The notes under the pieces: model-generated | Database searches by the model: none | What the model saw: the letters and a program-made list of their open reading frames with translations, nothing else | What the model was told of the DNA's origin: nothing | Assembly: GCA_002320005.1 (NCBI GenBank) | Contig: DCJK01000046.1 | Span: forward strand, 17,176-81,175 | Source: Firmicutes bacterium UBA1702 | GTDB taxonomy: Bacteria > Bacillota > Clostridia > Peptostreptococcales > Anaerovoracaceae | Direction: 5' to 3' | DNA: 64,000 nt | Translations under genes and position numbers: made by a program | Shown here: piece after piece, positions 16,624 through 24,155 of the stretch | How positions within the stretch are numbered: position 1 is the first letter of the stretch | Layout of the letters: each line of letters begins with the position of its first letter

Positions 16624-17478
16624 ATGAAAAAGATCCTGAAAATATGGGCACTGCTGGTGATGATAATATCCATGGCGGTGCCGACAGCCTTTGCCGGCAT
16701 TCCGGAGAAATCACAATCATTTTACGTTGCCGATTATGCCAATGTCATCAGTCAGGAAACAGAGAACTACATAGTAGAGAAAAACGGTCAGCTGGAAAAC
16801 CTCTGCGGCGGGCAGATAGTTGTTGTAGCTGTAGATTTTCTTGATGGAATGGATATTGAAGACTATGCCTATAAAGTGTTTAAAGAGTGGCAGATAGGCT
16901 CTGCCGAAAAAAATAACGGGGTGTTGCTGCTCTTAGCAATAGGAGAAGATAATTACTGGTGCATTCAGGGAAAAGGACTGGAATCTGAAATTTCTTCAGG
17001 CGAGATTGATGACATGCTCTGGGAATATCTTGAAGAAGATTTCGCATCGGCAGATTACGATGCAGGGGTCAGAAAGTTTTTTGACAAGATGTTTGTGGCG
17101 GTCAGTGAAGTATATTCAGAAGGTGACGTCACAGAAACGAAGTCTGCCGATACAGGCAGCGTTCTCAGGATAATTTTGCTGCTGATAAAAATCCTCGTGG
17201 TTGTGATTATAATAGTAGTGATTATCAAGGGAACAAGAAAAAATCGTTATGACACGGGAGGCACCGCTGAAAGGCGCACAGATGCCGGCAGAACTAACAG
17301 ACCATCGGCACGGTCTGTAATAATGCCTCGCCCGTCAAGAACGAGAAGCCGGGGAACATACAGAACAACAAGACCGACTTCCGGGTCTTCCTCCGGAAGG
17401 ACATCCGTAAGCAGACCTTCAGGCCGCGGCGGAGGGGGAATAAGCCGCGGCGGAGGTGCAGGAAGAAGAGGAAGATAA
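16624..17478 (+). CDS. TPM-domain (YgcG-like) membrane protein
   Basis: A 284-residue protein: signal peptide (residues 1-24, ending AFA), TPM domain (about 30-160, with YVADYANVISQETENYI and EKNNGVLLLLAI), one transmembrane helix (about 180-200) and a Gly/Arg/Ser-rich tail ending in GGGGISRGGGAGRRGR. The TPM domain is found in phosphatase-like and photosystem-repair proteins; function here is not known. Last gene of the xpaC-telA-lemA operon before a strong terminator. Confidence 0.85.
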   Translation: MKKILKIWALLVMIISMAVPTAFAGIPEKSQSFYVADYANVISQETENYIVEKNGQLENLCGGQIVVVAVDFLDGMDIEDYAYKVFKEWQIGSAEKNNGVLLLLAIGEDNYWCIQGKGLESEISSGEIDDMLWEYLEEDFASADYDAGVRKFFDKMFVAVSEVYSEGDVTETKSADTGSVLRIILLLIKILVVVIIIVVIIKGTRKNRYDTGGTAERRTDAGRTNRPSARSVIMPRPSRTRSRGTYRTTRPTSGSSSGRTSVSRPSGRGGGGISRGGGAGRRGR

Positions 17479-17488
17479 TATGCAAAGA

Positions 17489-17517
17489 AAAACGAGCAGC
17501 TCAGCTGCTCGTTTTTA
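17489..17517. terminator. Terminator between TPM gene and dtxR-type gene
   Basis: Ten-base GC-rich arms (AACGAGCAGC and GCTGCTCGTT) with a three-base loop, flanked by AAAA before and TTTTT after, so it can act for both convergent genes. Confidence 0.9.
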
Positions 17518-17525
17518 GTTAAAAT

Positions 17526-17903
17526 CTATTTATCCTGTGAGAATTTCTCGGCATGCTTTCTGATGGCATCAAAAGTCTCATCGCTGATTATATGCTCCAT
17601 GCGGCAAGCGTCCTCTGCAGCTGTCTTGCTGTTGACTCCCAGGCGCATCAGGAACTCTGTAAGCATTGTGTGCCGCTGATATATCTTTTGTGCTATCTCA
17701 AGACCTGCATCAGTAAGCGACAGATAGCCTTCTGCGCTGACGGAAACATAGCCGCCGTTTTTAAGAATACTCATTGCACGACTTACGCTGGGTTTCGAAT
17801 ATCCCATATATTCCCCTACATCTATGGAGCGGACTGTAGCGTTTTCTTTTGAAAGTATATAAATGGTTTCCAGATACATTTCGCCGGATTCCTGAAGATG
17901 CAT
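17526..17903 (-). CDS. DtxR-family iron-dependent repressor
   Basis: A 125-residue metalloregulator: winged helix (residues 5-65, with recognition helix SKPSVSRAM) and dimerisation/metal domain, without the SH3-like third domain. Primary-site residues match DtxR and not MntR: Met9 in GEMYLETIY (Asp in MntR) and Cys100, Glu103, His104 in DACRMEHIISDE (Glu replaces Cys in MntR). Iron sensing is therefore inferred. The start at 17903 follows GGGAG; the longer frame is less likely. It is divergent from the feo operon, whose promoter holds GTTAGC-N4-GCTAAC palindromes, its probable targets. Confidence 0.88.
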   Translation of the reverse strand: MHLQESGEMYLETIYILSKENATVRSIDVGEYMGYSKPSVSRAMSILKNGGYVSVSAEGYLSLTDAGLEIAQKIYQRHTMLTEFLMRLGVNSKTAAEDACRMEHIISDETFDAIRKHAEKFSQDK

Positions 17904-18084
17904 AGCATACACTCCCTTTCCGGGTCTGCTCATGCGCTGATGCAGCAAACCGATTCTGTTTCAAACAGCATACCACAAAACAAAAAGTAAATCAATATCG
18001 TGCAGTTATGTAATGGCATGAGGTATGGTTTCCGCAGAAGAATTTTTTAAATGTAAAAAAATGATATTTTTTTGCCGAAATGTA

Positions 18085-18113
18085 TTGACAAACCGGCGGT
18101 AAACAAATATAAT
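18085..18113 (+). promoter_or_regulatory. feo operon promoter
   Basis: A consensus promoter: TTGACA at 18085-18090 and TATAAT at 18108-18113 with a 17-base spacer. The predicted start site falls immediately before or within the first palindromic operator. Confidence 0.85.
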
Positions 18114-18121
18114 ACATTACG

Positions 18122-18137
18122 GTTAGCGAAAGCTAAC
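18122..18137. promoter_or_regulatory. Operator 1 (GTTAGC-N4-GCTAAC)
   Basis: A perfect inverted repeat just downstream of the feo -10 box, where a bound repressor would block initiation. It resembles the core of DtxR/IdeR boxes (TTAG...CTAA). A DtxR-type regulator is encoded next to it. Confidence 0.75.
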
Positions 18138-18154
18138 TTAAAAAATGGCAGGAA

Positions 18155-18170
18155 GTTAGCCGATGCTAAC
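18155..18170. promoter_or_regulatory. Operator 2 (GTTAGC-N4-GCTAAC)
   Basis: A second copy of the same 16-bp palindrome, 33 bp (about three helical turns) after operator 1, so two dimers could sit on the same DNA face. Confidence 0.75.
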
Positions 18171-18208
18171 ATAATGAAATGCATATATTTTTAAAAGAGG
18201 GTGAGAAA

Positions 18209-18421
18209 ATGATGCCGCTTACATTGGCTGAGGTAGGGGAAGAAAACATCATTAAAAAAATCGGAGGCAGACAGGAGGTTAGGAGCCACCTGGAAAATCT
18301 GGGGTTTATTGCAGGAGGAGCAGTTACTGTGATAAATACCATAGGTGGCAATGTCATAGTAAACGTTAAAGAATCCAGAATTGCCATAAGCAAGGAAATG
18401 GCGCAGAAAATAATGATATAA
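18209..18421 (+). CDS. feoA: Ferrous iron transport protein A (first copy)
   Basis: A 70-residue SH3-like FeoA domain (MMPLTLAEVG, then LENLGFIAGGAVTV and SRIAISKEMAQKI). It is thought to support FeoB on the cytoplasmic side. The start at 18209 is chosen because AGAGGGTGAG lies just before it; the longer frame overlaps the operator region. First gene of feoA-feoA-feoB. Confidence 0.9.
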   Translation: MMPLTLAEVGEENIIKKIGGRQEVRSHLENLGFIAGGAVTVINTIGGNVIVNVKESRIAISKEMAQKIMI

Positions 18422-18464
18422 AAACCGAGCATGGCGGTAATTAAATTTCAGGAGGAAAATAAAA

Positions 18465-18686
18465 ATGAAAACACTCAGGCAGGCTAAAGTGGGCGACACC
18501 TCAAAGGTGGTAAAGCTCCACGGCGAAGGAGCGGTTAAGAGGCGAATTATGGATATGGGCATTACCAAAGGTACCGAAGTGCATATAAGAAAAGTTGCAC
18601 CTTTAGGTGATCCGGTGGAAGTCACAGTAAGAGGGTATGAGCTTTCCATAAGAAAAGCTGATGCAGAAATGATAGAAATTGAATGA
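18465..18686 (+). CDS. feoA: Ferrous iron transport protein A (second copy)
   Basis: A 73-residue FeoA domain (MKTLRQAKVGD, RRIMDMGITKGTEV, YELSIRKADAEMI) that diverges from the first copy, so the tandem pair is not a recent duplication. AGGAGG precedes its ATG. An extra operator-like palindrome lies between it and feoB. Confidence 0.92.
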   Translation: MKTLRQAKVGDTSKVVKLHGEGAVKRRIMDMGITKGTEVHIRKVAPLGDPVEVTVRGYELSIRKADAEMIEIE

Positions 18687-18727
18687 TGAGTTATATGGGG
18701 CATGCGCCCTATATTATTTGGAATTAA

Positions 18728-18743
18728 GTTAGCTTGAGCTAAC
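18728..18743. promoter_or_regulatory. Operator 3, upstream of feoB
   Basis: GTTAGC-TTGA-GCTAAC at the centre of a longer perfect palindrome (13-bp arms around TG, about 18722-18749). It lies inside the operon between feoA and feoB and is the most symmetrical copy, suggesting a separately controlled feoB promoter or a roadblock. Confidence 0.7.
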
Positions 18744-18784
18744 TTAATTCGGAATGTAAAAAAACAGAAAGCGAGGAAATATAA

Positions 18785-21199
18785 ATGGGACTGCGAATAG
18801 CTCTGGCGGGAAATCCCAACAGCGGCAAAACAACTCTGTTTAATGCATTGACCGGCTCCAACCAGTTTGTTGGGAACTGGCCGGGAGTAACGGTGGAAAA
18901 GAAAGAAGGAAAACTGAAAAAGCAGGAGGGAGTGGTTGTTACCGACCTTCCGGGAATCTACTCTCTTTCACCTTACACACTGGAAGAAGTAGTGGCGAGG
19001 AATTATCTGATAAATGAAAGACCTGATGCTATTCTCAACATCATAGACGGCACAAACCTGGAAAGAAACCTGTATCTGACAACTCAGCTGACAGAATTGG
19101 GGATTCCGGTGGTTGTTGCTATAAATATGATGGATGTTGTCAGAAAAAACGGAGACAAGATAAATACCGAAGAGCTGTCAAGAGCCCTGGGATGCAAGAT
19201 AGTTGAGATATCTGCTCTCAAGGGTGAAGGAATAAATGAGGCAGCGCAGGCGGCAGTAGATGCGGCAAAGAACGGAAAAACCGTTCCTATGCATACCTTT
19301 TCCGGGACAGTAGAGCATGCAATAGCCCATATAGAAGAAGCGGCCGTTCATGACATGCCGGAAGAACAGCAGAGATGGTATGCAATCAAAATCTTTGAGA
19401 GGGACGACAAGGTTCTTCAGCAGCTGCAGCTGGACAGTGCTGTGCTGGCGCACATAGAGAAAGATATAAAAACGGTGGAAGAAGAAATGGATGATGATGC
19501 GGAATCCATTATAACCAATGACAGATATGTTTACATAGGAGAGATAATCAAGGGATGCTATAAAAAGAAATCAGCAGGCAAGCTTTCCACTTCCGACAAG
19601 ATAGACAAGGTGGTCACAAACCGGTTCCTTGCGCTGCCTATCTTTGCAGTGGTAATGTTTCTTGTATACTACATTTCGGTATCAACTGTGGGAAGCATTG
19701 CCACAGACTGGGCTAATGACGGGGTCTTTGGTGACGGCTGGCACCTTTTCGGAATCGGCACATCTCAGTATGAGGAAGCAATAAATACATATGCTAAAGA
19801 AAATGTATGGACGGATGAGATGATTGCTGCGGTCAATGCGGCTGAGGAAAGAGGCGTAGTCGGAGCGGAAGACATCAAGTCCGCCATTGAAGAGGAGGAT
19901 TTCAGTGCCTTTGATGAGGCTTACGGATCTTTTGCTGATTCGCTGGCAAAAGAAGGATATGACATTTCAGGCATATATGAGGCAGCTCTGGGAGATGAAG
20001 CAGAAGGGGTTCCTGACACATCAGAGTACGGAGTATGGGTTCCGGGAATTCCGGTGCTGGTGGAAAGCGGTCTTGATTCCATCAACAGTCCGGAATGGCT
20101 CAGCAGCTTGCTGCTGGATGGCATTGTAGGCGGAGTGGGGGCTGTCCTGGGCTTTGTGCCGCAAATGCTGGTGCTTTTCATACTTCTGGCATTCCTTGAA
20201 GCCTGTGGGTACATGGCGCGTATTGCCTTCGTATTGGACCGTGTATTCCGTAAATTCGGCCTTTCAGGCAAATCTTTTATTCCTATGCTTATCGGAACAG
20301 GCTGCGGAGTACCTGGAATAATGGCTTCTCGTACCATAGAAAACGAAAGGGATCGCCGAATGACCATCATGACTACCACGTTTATACCATGCGGTGCAAA
20401 ACTCCCGATTATTGCCCTTATTGCCAGTGCGCTTTTCGGAGGCGCGTGGTGGGTAGCTCCAAGTGCATATTTTGTAGGAATAGCAGCTATAATAATTTCC
20501 GGAATCATGCTTAAAAAGACAAGAATGTTTGCGGGAGATCCGGCGCCTTTCGTTATGGAACTTCCGGCGTATCACTGGCCTACAGTTGGAAATGTTCTGC
20601 GATCCATGTGGGAAAGAGCGTGGTCCTTTATCAAAAAGGCAGGAACAATAATATTGCTGGCTTCGATAGTAATCTGGGCAGGCTCATGCTTCGGCAGGGT
20701 GGATGGAGCCTTTACTTTCAGCACAGAGATGGAGCTGGAAAACAGCATCCTGGGAATGGTCGGAGGAGCCCTTTGCTGGATATTCAAGCCGCTGGGCTTC
20801 GGAAACATCAAGGCTACCGTGGCAACTATAATGGGGCTGGTTGCCAAGGAGGAAGTTGTAGGTGTATTCGGAGTTCTGGACTTCGAAGGAATGACAAAAC
20901 TGGCAGCCTACTCCTTCCTGGTGTTCAATCTTCTGTGTGCACCTTGCTTTGCGGCCATCGGTGCCATAAAGAGAGAAATGAACTCGGCAAAATGGACATG
21001 GTTTGCCATAGGATATCAGTGCCTTTTCGCCTATGCGGTTTCGCTGATGATATATCAGATCGGATCAATCTTTGCGGGAGGAATGAATTTTATAGGACTG
21101 ATTGCAGCTCTTGCTGTGCTGGCAGCTATGCTATATATGCTGTTTAAACCGTATAAGGAAGCAACAAAGCTGACCAAAAATGTAGATACTGCAAAGTAA
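18785..21199 (+). CDS. feoB: Ferrous iron transporter FeoB
   Basis: An 804-residue GTP-driven ferrous iron importer. The N-terminal G domain has G1 GNPNSGKT (residues 9-16), G3 DLPG (54-57) and G4 NMMD (114-117). It is followed by a helical GDI-like region and the membrane part with paired gate motifs, including MLIGTGCGVPGIMASR and FIPCGAKLPI. A long acidic soluble insertion (about residues 315-430) lies between the first transmembrane segments, which is larger than in enterobacterial FeoB. It ends without a FeoC fusion; a Cys-rich small protein follows. Confidence 0.97.
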   Translation: MGLRIALAGNPNSGKTTLFNALTGSNQFVGNWPGVTVEKKEGKLKKQEGVVVTDLPGIYSLSPYTLEEVVARNYLINERPDAILNIIDGTNLERNLYLTTQLTELGIPVVVAINMMDVVRKNGDKINTEELSRALGCKIVEISALKGEGINEAAQAAVDAAKNGKTVPMHTFSGTVEHAIAHIEEAAVHDMPEEQQRWYAIKIFERDDKVLQQLQLDSAVLAHIEKDIKTVEEEMDDDAESIITNDRYVYIGEIIKGCYKKKSAGKLSTSDKIDKVVTNRFLALPIFAVVMFLVYYISVSTVGSIATDWANDGVFGDGWHLFGIGTSQYEEAINTYAKENVWTDEMIAAVNAAEERGVVGAEDIKSAIEEEDFSAFDEAYGSFADSLAKEGYDISGIYEAALGDEAEGVPDTSEYGVWVPGIPVLVESGLDSINSPEWLSSLLLDGIVGGVGAVLGFVPQMLVLFILLAFLEACGYMARIAFVLDRVFRKFGLSGKSFIPMLIGTGCGVPGIMASRTIENERDRRMTIMTTTFIPCGAKLPIIALIASALFGGAWWVAPSAYFVGIAAIIISGIMLKKTRMFAGDPAPFVMELPAYHWPTVGNVLRSMWERAWSFIKKAGTIILLASIVIWAGSCFGRVDGAFTFSTEMELENSILGMVGGALCWIFKPLGFGNIKATVATIMGLVAKEEVVGVFGVLDFEGMTKLAAYSFLVFNLLCAPCFAAIGAIKREMNSAKWTWFAIGYQCLFAYAVSLMIYQIGSIFAGGMNFIGLIAALAVLAAMLYMLFKPYKEATKLTKNVDTAK

Positions 21200-21226
21200 G
21201 AGTTATAATAATGATAGGAGGAGACA

Positions 21227-21403
21227 ATGCTTACATGGATTTGTAAAAATATAGGCGTGATTATAATATGTGCGGTTCTCATTGCCATAGTTGCCGCCAT
21301 AATCATAAGCATGATAAGAAATAAAAAGAAAGGCAGATCCTCCTGCGGCTGCGGCTGCTCATGCTGCCCTATGGAGGAAACCTGTCACACAGACAAAATA
21401 TAA
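21227..21403 (+). CDS. FeoB-associated Cys-rich membrane protein
   Basis: A 58-residue protein with one transmembrane helix (residues 9-30), a basic stop (RNKKKG) and a Cys cluster SSCGCGCSCCPM. This matches the small FeoB-associated Cys-rich family that follows feoB in many Firmicutes. It probably binds iron or an Fe-S cluster at the cytoplasmic membrane face. The start has AGGAGGAG upstream, 28 bp after the feoB stop. Confidence 0.85.
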   Translation: MLTWICKNIGVIIICAVLIAIVAAIIISMIRNKKKGRSSCGCGCSCCPMEETCHTDKI

Positions 21404-21411
21404 AAAATAAA

Positions 21412-21438
21412 AGGCCGTTTACCCGGCCTATTATTTTA
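21412..21438 (+). terminator. Weak terminator or attenuator after the feo genes
   Basis: A six-base GC stem (AGGCCG/CGGCCT) followed by ATTATTTT. It would reduce read-through into the DUF2325 gene, which has its own operator-like site. Confidence 0.5.
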
Positions 21439-21445
21439 AACGCTG

Positions 21446-21461
21446 GTTAGCGTGTGATAAC
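21446..21461. promoter_or_regulatory. Degenerate operator upstream of DUF2325 gene
   Basis: GTTAGC-GTGT-GATAAC matches the feo operator consensus with one mismatch in the right arm, and lies 37 bp before the ATG at 21483. Confidence 0.5.
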
Positions 21462-21482
21462 TAATCGGGAGGAGGAATTGAA

Positions 21483-21770
21483 ATGAGCATAGTTATAGTA
21501 GGGGGAAATGAATGCATGACTCACAAATATAAAGAACTATGCAGCGAATACAGCTGCAAAGCCAAGGTGTATCCAAAGATGGCCAGAGGAATTCAGAATA
21601 TGGGAAAGCCTGACCTGCTGGTATTGTTCACCAATACGGTGTCACATAAAATGATAAAGTGTGCTTTAAGCGAGAGCAGAGGTAACGAGACAAGAGTTGT
21701 CAGATCGCATTCAAGCTCAATGCAGGCGCTGAAAAACATATTGGAGAAATATACTGCAGGCAATATGTAA
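21483..21770 (+). CDS. DUF2325 domain protein
   Basis: A 95-residue protein with a Rossmann-like start (MSIVIVGGNECM) and two conserved cysteine regions (CSEYSCKAKVYPK). DUF2325 proteins are often found in metal-related operons of Clostridia; no activity is established. GGGAGGAGG precedes the start. It is 11 bp before the DUF3793 gene and follows the feo genes, so a role in iron handling is inferred from context only. Confidence 0.85.
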   Translation: MSIVIVGGNECMTHKYKELCSEYSCKAKVYPKMARGIQNMGKPDLLVLFTNTVSHKMIKCALSESRGNETRVVRSHSSSMQALKNILEKYTAGNM

Positions 21771-21781
21771 AAGGAGAAGAA

Positions 21782-22333
21782 ATGTCTGAAGAAATGCTTA
21801 TTCGTCATTGTTCGCCTACATTAGCCGGCATAAAAACAGCTAACATGTTTACCTGCTGTTTTGAAAATCCGGAAGATATAAAAAGGGATATCCGGAAGCT
21901 TAACAGCATGCTTGTTAAAAATGGACTCAAAGCTCTTCCTCTCAGGTTCAGCGGAAATAGAGCCCTTATATATGTTTACCGACCGACAAGGCTTACAGAA
22001 GATCTAAAAAACCGTACAGCCGGCTGCATCCTTTCCGGGCTGGGATATGAAGGAAAAACTACCCGGCAGTGTATTGTACATCTGAAAAGAAGAATATGCC
22101 AGCAAGCAGAGTTCCCACATGAGATAGGTCTGTTTCTGGGATATCCGCCCGAAGATGTGAAAGGCTTCATGGAAAAAGGAGCACACGAATGTAAATGCAC
22201 AGGCATGTGGAAGGTGTACGGAAACGTTGAAGAGGCGCAGCGGCTATTCAAACAATATAAGAAATGTGTGGATATATATCTGACATTATTTTCTGAAGGC
22301 AGGGAAGTAAAACGACTCATTGTTGCTTCGTAG
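21782..22333 (+). CDS. DUF3793 family protein
   Basis: A 183-residue cytoplasmic protein with the family's typical start (HCSPTLAGIKTANMF) and the later HEIGLFLGYPPEDVKGF motif. The family occurs in anaerobic Firmicutes, frequently beside feo or flavodoxin genes, and has no assigned function. It contains several cysteines (CKCTGMWKVYG). Preceded by AAAGGAGAAG. Confidence 0.88.
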   Translation: MSEEMLIRHCSPTLAGIKTANMFTCCFENPEDIKRDIRKLNSMLVKNGLKALPLRFSGNRALIYVYRPTRLTEDLKNRTAGCILSGLGYEGKTTRQCIVHLKRRICQQAEFPHEIGLFLGYPPEDVKGFMEKGAHECKCTGMWKVYGNVEEAQRLFKQYKKCVDIYLTLFSEGREVKRLIVAS

Positions 22334-22440
22334 CTTCCCGAAGGTTATCGCAAAATGTATCTGCCTTTGGTAATGAAACAGTAAATTGACAACTGCGGCT
22401 CTCTGCGCAATAATGTACATAAGCAGAGGAGGACCGGATA

Positions 22441-22620
22441 ATGTACAGATTTTTTGCGGAAAATGCAGGAACCATATTTGTTGCGGCTCTGGTAGCCGCA
22501 GCAGTTATATTAATAATACGAAAAATGTTACATGACAGAAAAAACGGCAGAACTTCCTGCGGATGCAGCTGTGGCTGTGCCGGCTGCCCTTCCGCGGTCA
22601 ACTGCCGCAAAAATAAATGA
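22441..22620 (+). CDS. Second FeoB-associated-like Cys-rich small membrane protein
   Basis: A 59-residue protein: a transmembrane helix at residues 11-27, a basic segment (RKMLHDRKNG), then SCGCSCGCAGCP. It has the same architecture as the protein at 21227, but with diverged sequence. AGGAGG lies 8 bases before the ATG. It closes the iron cluster before a bidirectional terminator. It probably duplicates the Cys-rich partner of FeoB or serves the DUF2325/DUF3793 pair. Confidence 0.8.
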   Translation: MYRFFAENAGTIFVAALVAAAVILIIRKMLHDRKNGRTSCGCSCGCAGCPSAVNCRKNK

Positions 22621-22657
22621 CCTCTTATTTGCAAATTTAAGTACAACATGTGACAGC

Positions 22658-22691
22658 AAAAAACTCCGCCCATGTGAGAGCGGAGTTTTTG
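22658..22691. terminator. Bidirectional terminator, iron cluster / SPFH gene
   Basis: Nine-base arms AAACTCCGC (22661-22669) and GCGGAGTTT (22680-22688), with A-run on the left and T-run on the right, between convergent genes. Confidence 0.88.
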
Positions 22692-22692
22692 C

Positions 22693-23589
22693 TTATTCTT
22701 TTACAAGTTCCTTCACTGATGCGGCAAGACCTGCAAGACCTTGTATTTCAGAAGGTATTATTATCTTTGTCGCCTGTCCGTCGGCAGCCTTCTGGAATGC
22801 TTCAAGACTCTTGAGACGGATAACAGCATCATCGGCACCGGCTTCCTTTATCATTTTAAGACCGTCGGCAGTTGCTTTGTTTATCATAAGAATTGCTTCG
22901 GACTGACCTTCAGCCTCTTTGATTGCAGTCTGTTTCTTGGCCTCTGCCTGAAGAATTGCAGCCTCTTTCTGGCCTTCAGCGATAAGCACCTGGGACTTCT
23001 TTTCACCTTCTGCAATGAGGATGGCTTCACGTCTTTCACGTTCTGCTCTCATCTGCTTTTCCATGGCTACCTGAATGTCCTTTGGAGGAGTGATGTTTTT
23101 TACCTCAACACGGTTTATTTTGATACCCCATGGATCAGTTGCCTCATCCAGAACCATTCTTATCTTTGTATTTATATGCTCACGGCTGGTAAGAGATTCA
23201 TCCAGTTCAAGTTCACCGATTATATTTCTCAGCGTAGTTGCGGTAAGATTTTCGATGGCGTCCATAGGACTTTCCACACCGTAAGTATAGAGCTTAGGGT
23301 CTGTAATCTGGAAGTACACAACAGTATCGATTTCCATAGTTACATTGTCTTTCGTTATAACAGGCTGAGGCGGGAAGTCAATAACCTTTTCTTTTAAAGA
23401 AACTTTCCTGGAGATCTTGTCGATTAGAGGAATTTTAAAGTGCAGACCTACCTGCCATGTTCCATGGTATGCACCAAGTCTTTCTACGACATAGGCTCTT
23501 GCCTGCGGCACAATTCGAATGTTGGATACCAGCAGCCATATTATAAAGCCGATGGCAATGAATACAATTACAAGTTTAAAAATTTCCAT
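22693..23589 (-). CDS. SPFH/Band 7 membrane protein (QmcA-like)
   Basis: A 298-residue stomatin-family protein. An N-terminal transmembrane helix (residues 5-22) leads into a Band 7 domain (about 25-180: VPQARAYVVERLGAYHGTW, DIQVAMEKQMRAERERREA), then an Ala/Glu/Lys-rich coiled coil and a C-terminal helical end. Such proteins form oligomeric membrane scaffolds. It is encoded with an NfeD partner upstream (28 bp), the usual pairing. Confidence 0.93.
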   Translation of the reverse strand: MEIFKLVIVFIAIGFIIWLLVSNIRIVPQARAYVVERLGAYHGTWQVGLHFKIPLIDKISRKVSLKEKVIDFPPQPVITKDNVTMEIDTVVYFQITDPKLYTYGVESPMDAIENLTATTLRNIIGELELDESLTSREHINTKIRMVLDEATDPWGIKINRVEVKNITPPKDIQVAMEKQMRAERERREAILIAEGEKKSQVLIAEGQKEAAILQAEAKKQTAIKEAEGQSEAILMINKATADGLKMIKEAGADDAVIRLKSLEAFQKAADGQATKIIIPSEIQGLAGLAASVKELVKE

Positions 23590-23617
23590 AAATTCTCAAT
23601 CCTTTCCTTTTATCGTT

Positions 23618-24064
23618 TTACTTGGGTATTACAATCAGCTTTACCCCTTCAATGGCGATAACTTTTACGAGACGATCTTTTTCGATTGTTTCATCGTCTT
23701 TTCCCAGTGCAGACCATACCTGACCGTTGATCTTGACTTGTCCGACTGTCAATGGTCTGATTTCTTCCGTTACAATTCCTGTTTCCCCTATGAGCGCATC
23801 AACATTGGTGCTTTCGCTGCCTGTTCTGAGTTTTTCTACGAAAATTTTCCGTGTAAAAACAAGAAGACAGCAGGAAACTGCAAGGAAAATTACAACCTGG
23901 GCGAGAACCGGGACATTGAGCAGAGAGAGCACGAAGGCTGCGAAAGCGCCTGCGGCAAACCATATTGTTGCAAGTCCGACGGTGATTGCCTCAATGATGA
24001 GGAAAATTACTGCCAGAGCCAGCCATATGACGGCCATGCTGACAGAAATTCCGAAAATAGTCAT
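23618..24064 (-). CDS. NfeD-family protein
   Basis: A 148-residue short NfeD: three or four hydrophobic helices (residues 5-80) followed by a C-terminal OB-fold (about 90-147: ALIGETGIVTEEIRPL, GQVKINGQVWSA). It partners with the SPFH protein encoded immediately after it; the role in membrane organisation is inferred from the family. Confidence 0.92.
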   Translation of the reverse strand: MTIFGISVSMAVIWLALAVIFLIIEAITVGLATIWFAAGAFAAFVLSLLNVPVLAQVVIFLAVSCCLLVFTRKIFVEKLRTGSESTNVDALIGETGIVTEEIRPLTVGQVKINGQVWSALGKDDETIEKDRLVKVIAIEGVKLIVIPK

Positions 24065-24155
24065 GATTTCCCCTTTCTGATTTTTTTACATAATTATATC
24101 ATTTTTATTTACAGCAGGCTACTCTTATATTTTGCCGGAGCACAAGTATCCTGTA

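Noticed and set aside
19921..20847. Antisense frames opposite feoB
   Set aside because: feoB is unambiguous here; the antisense frames lack start signals and are low-complexity.
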